Below, piece after piece: positions 4,316-5,521 of a DNA stretch of 5,521 bases (its first letter is position 1; every line of letters begins with the position of its first letter). Location of the stretch: positions 1-5,521 of the forward strand of contig CAZIGW010000079.1 of the NCBI GenBank assembly GCA_964538565.1. The letters run 5' to 3'. The DNA comes from CAYVBN01 sp964538565 (GTDB lineage: Bacteria > Pseudomonadota > Alphaproteobacteria > Rhizobiales > Xanthobacteraceae). Both the position numbers and the translations under genes were made by a program. Under the pieces are notes generated by a model. It saw only the letters and a program-made list of their open reading frames with translations, searched no databases and had not been told where the DNA came from.

Positions 4316-5521
4316 ATGTCTTTTCTTGCTCGGTTGACATCGCTTCGAATTCGCGGCCGGCTGCTGGTCGGATTCGCCGCCGTCTGCGCGGTGCTGGCCG
4401 CGTCGGTGGCCTACACGGTCTATGCGGTCGGCGGCGTTGCGCAGACGGTCGAGCGCATGGTCGGCCTGCGCGCGCCGGTCGCCATCGACAGTACGGAAAT
4501 GGTCGGCAACCTCTATTCGACGCTCGCCAGCCTGCGCGGCTATCTGCTCACCGGCAACGCCCAGAGCAAGGCCGACCGCGCGGCGATGTGGAAGCAACTG
4601 GACGCCACGGCGGCCAAGATCGACAAGATGGTGGAGCGCTTCACCAATCCGGAAAACAAGCGCCGGTGGAGCGAGGCCAAGGCCCTGATCGAGGAATTCC
4701 GTGCCGCCCAGAGCAAGGCGGAGGAGGTCGCGTTCACGCCCGACGCCTATCCGGCCACCAAGCTTCTCAGGACAGAAGCCGGCCCGCGTTTCGATGCGAT
4801 GTTCTCCGAGATCAGCAAGATGATCAACGAGGAAGACACGATCGACTCCAGCGAACGCAAGCGCCTGTTCAAGACGATGGCCGACGTGCGCGGATTTCTG
4901 GCAACGGCCTCGGCGCAATTGCGCATGTATCTGGCAACCGGCGAACAGCCGAACAAGGAGCAGTTCACGCAGGCGTGGCAGACGTCGGAAAAGGCGATCG
5001 CCGAGCTCAAGGCGAAGAGCCGGATGATGACGGCATCGCAGCAGCAGGCATTCGACAATCTCCTCAAAATCCGCGCCGACCTCGTGCCGCTTGGCGAAAA
5101 GATGATCGCCATCCGCGAATCGCCGCAGTGGAACATGCCGGTGCACATTCTGGTCACCGAGGCGGCGCCGCGCGCGCTCAAGCTGCTCGACCTGCTCGAC
5201 GGCGCAAAGACAGCCGACGGAACGCGCACAGGGGGCATGAAATCCAATCAGATCGTGATGCTGAACCAGGAATCTCGTTTCGTGCGCGACAGCATTTCGT
5301 TCCTGACCGAGGTGCAATGGGGGCTGCTCGCCGCCGGACTGGCGCTCGGTGCACTCATCGCGCTGTTGACCGCACGGTCGATCGCCACTCCGGTGCAGGG
5401 CATGACCCGCTCGATGGTCCGCCTCGCCGACGGCGACAAGACGGTGGACATACCGGGAGTCGGCCGCAGCGATGAGATCGGCGAGATGGCGGGCGCCGTG
5501 AAGGTCTTCAAGGAGAACATG
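4316..5521 (+). CDS. Methyl-accepting chemotaxis protein, 5' part, bimodular helical sensor
   Basis: Membrane chemoreceptor that would signal to CheA/CheW; 402 residues are visible and the signalling domain lies beyond the edge. In order: membrane helix 1 at about residues 16-38, a periplasmic sensor at 39-335, membrane helix 2 at 335-355, and a HAMP domain from about 352 with the conserved Pro359 and RSDEIGEMAGAVKVFKE. The sensor is almost entirely helical and contains two copies of one module: LRGYLLTGN (73-81) and LRMYLATGE (202-210), Trp92 and Trp221, TEAGPR (153-158) and TEAAPR (281-286), each pair 128-129 residues apart. This suits the helical bimodular (HBM) type or a tandem four-helix sensor; HBM receptors such as McpS sense organic acids, but the ligand here is unknown. 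The ATG at 4316 follows GGGGAA and opens a typical cytoplasmic lead (MSFLARLTSLRIRGRLLVGF). The gene appears monocistronic with a long leader. Confidence 0.93.
   Translation, partial: MSFLARLTSLRIRGRLLVGFAAVCAVLAASVAYTVYAVGGVAQTVERMVGLRAPVAIDSTEMVGNLYSTLASLRGYLLTGNAQSKADRAAMWKQLDATAAKIDKMVERFTNPENKRRWSEAKALIEEFRAAQSKAEEVAFTPDAYPATKLLRTEAGPRFDAMFSEISKMINEEDTIDSSERKRLFKTMADVRGFLATASAQLRMYLATGEQPNKEQFTQAWQTSEKAIAELKAKSRMMTASQQQAFDNLLKIRADLVPLGEKMIAIRESPQWNMPVHILVTEAAPRALKLLDLLDGAKTADGTRTGGMKSNQIVMLNQESRFVRDSISFLTEVQWGLLAAGLALGALIALLTARSIATPVQGMTRSMVRLADGDKTVDIPGVGRSDEIGEMAGAVKVFKENM

Noticed and set aside
4271..5317. Minus-strand open frame of 348 codons opposite the chemoreceptor
   Set aside because: The plus-strand frame gives a clear chemoreceptor. 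This one is His/Arg/Leu-rich with no domain signature, a typical shadow of a helix-rich GC-rich gene.
4588..5475. Plus-strand open frame of 295 codons inside the chemoreceptor
   Set aside because: Out-of-frame reading of the chemoreceptor, rich in Arg, Gly and Gln, with no recognisable domain.

Overview
The window comes from a GC-rich proteobacterium. It is most likely an alphaproteobacterium of the Bradyrhizobium/Rhodopseudomonas type (Nitrobacteraceae or close relatives). The grounds are strong G/C preference at third codon positions, a Bug/TctC-type solute receptor beside a glutathione transferase and an IclR regulator, an MmyB-type XRE regulator, and a chemoreceptor whose repeated LRxYLxTG and TEAxPR motifs resemble the large chemoreceptor families of those genera. 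This placement rests on recalled family resemblance; no search was run.

Layout. (1) 1-1585, minus strand: a two-gene unit. A glutathione S-transferase comes first (1585 to 795), followed after 47 bases by a TctC/Bug solute-binding protein that runs off the left edge (747 to 1). Both reading frames are broken. The transferase lacks one base in a C-run near codon 217. The binding protein lacks about 20 bases in its first conserved beta-strand. (2) 1586-1750: a divergent control region with a three-half-site palindromic operator and a plausible promoter for the transferase. (3) 1751-2533, plus strand: an intact IclR regulator of the PcaR/PobR type, the natural controller of the broken unit. (4) 2580-3392, minus strand: an XRE/MmyB-like regulator, convergent with the IclR gene. 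(5) 3525-3929, plus strand: a small four-helix membrane protein, divergent from the XRE gene. The two share a 132-base control region containing an 18-base imperfect palindrome. (6) 3930-4315: a long gene-free stretch with an AT-rich patch, several hairpins and a G-quadruplex motif. (7) 4316-5521, plus strand: the first 402 codons of a methyl-accepting chemotaxis protein with a duplicated helical sensor domain, cut by the right edge inside its HAMP domain.

How the parts fit. Regions 1-3 look like a substrate-responsive catabolic/uptake module in which an IclR regulator senses a small, possibly aromatic, acid and controls the transferase and a periplasmic receptor. The structural genes appear inactivated while the regulator is intact. 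Regions 4-5 look like a regulator and its membrane-protein target. Region 7 is an independent chemosensory gene with an unusually structured leader. I found no RNA gene, insertion sequence, CRISPR array or clear new defence-type system. The most notable items are the paired frame breaks, the operator architecture and the structured leader of the chemoreceptor.
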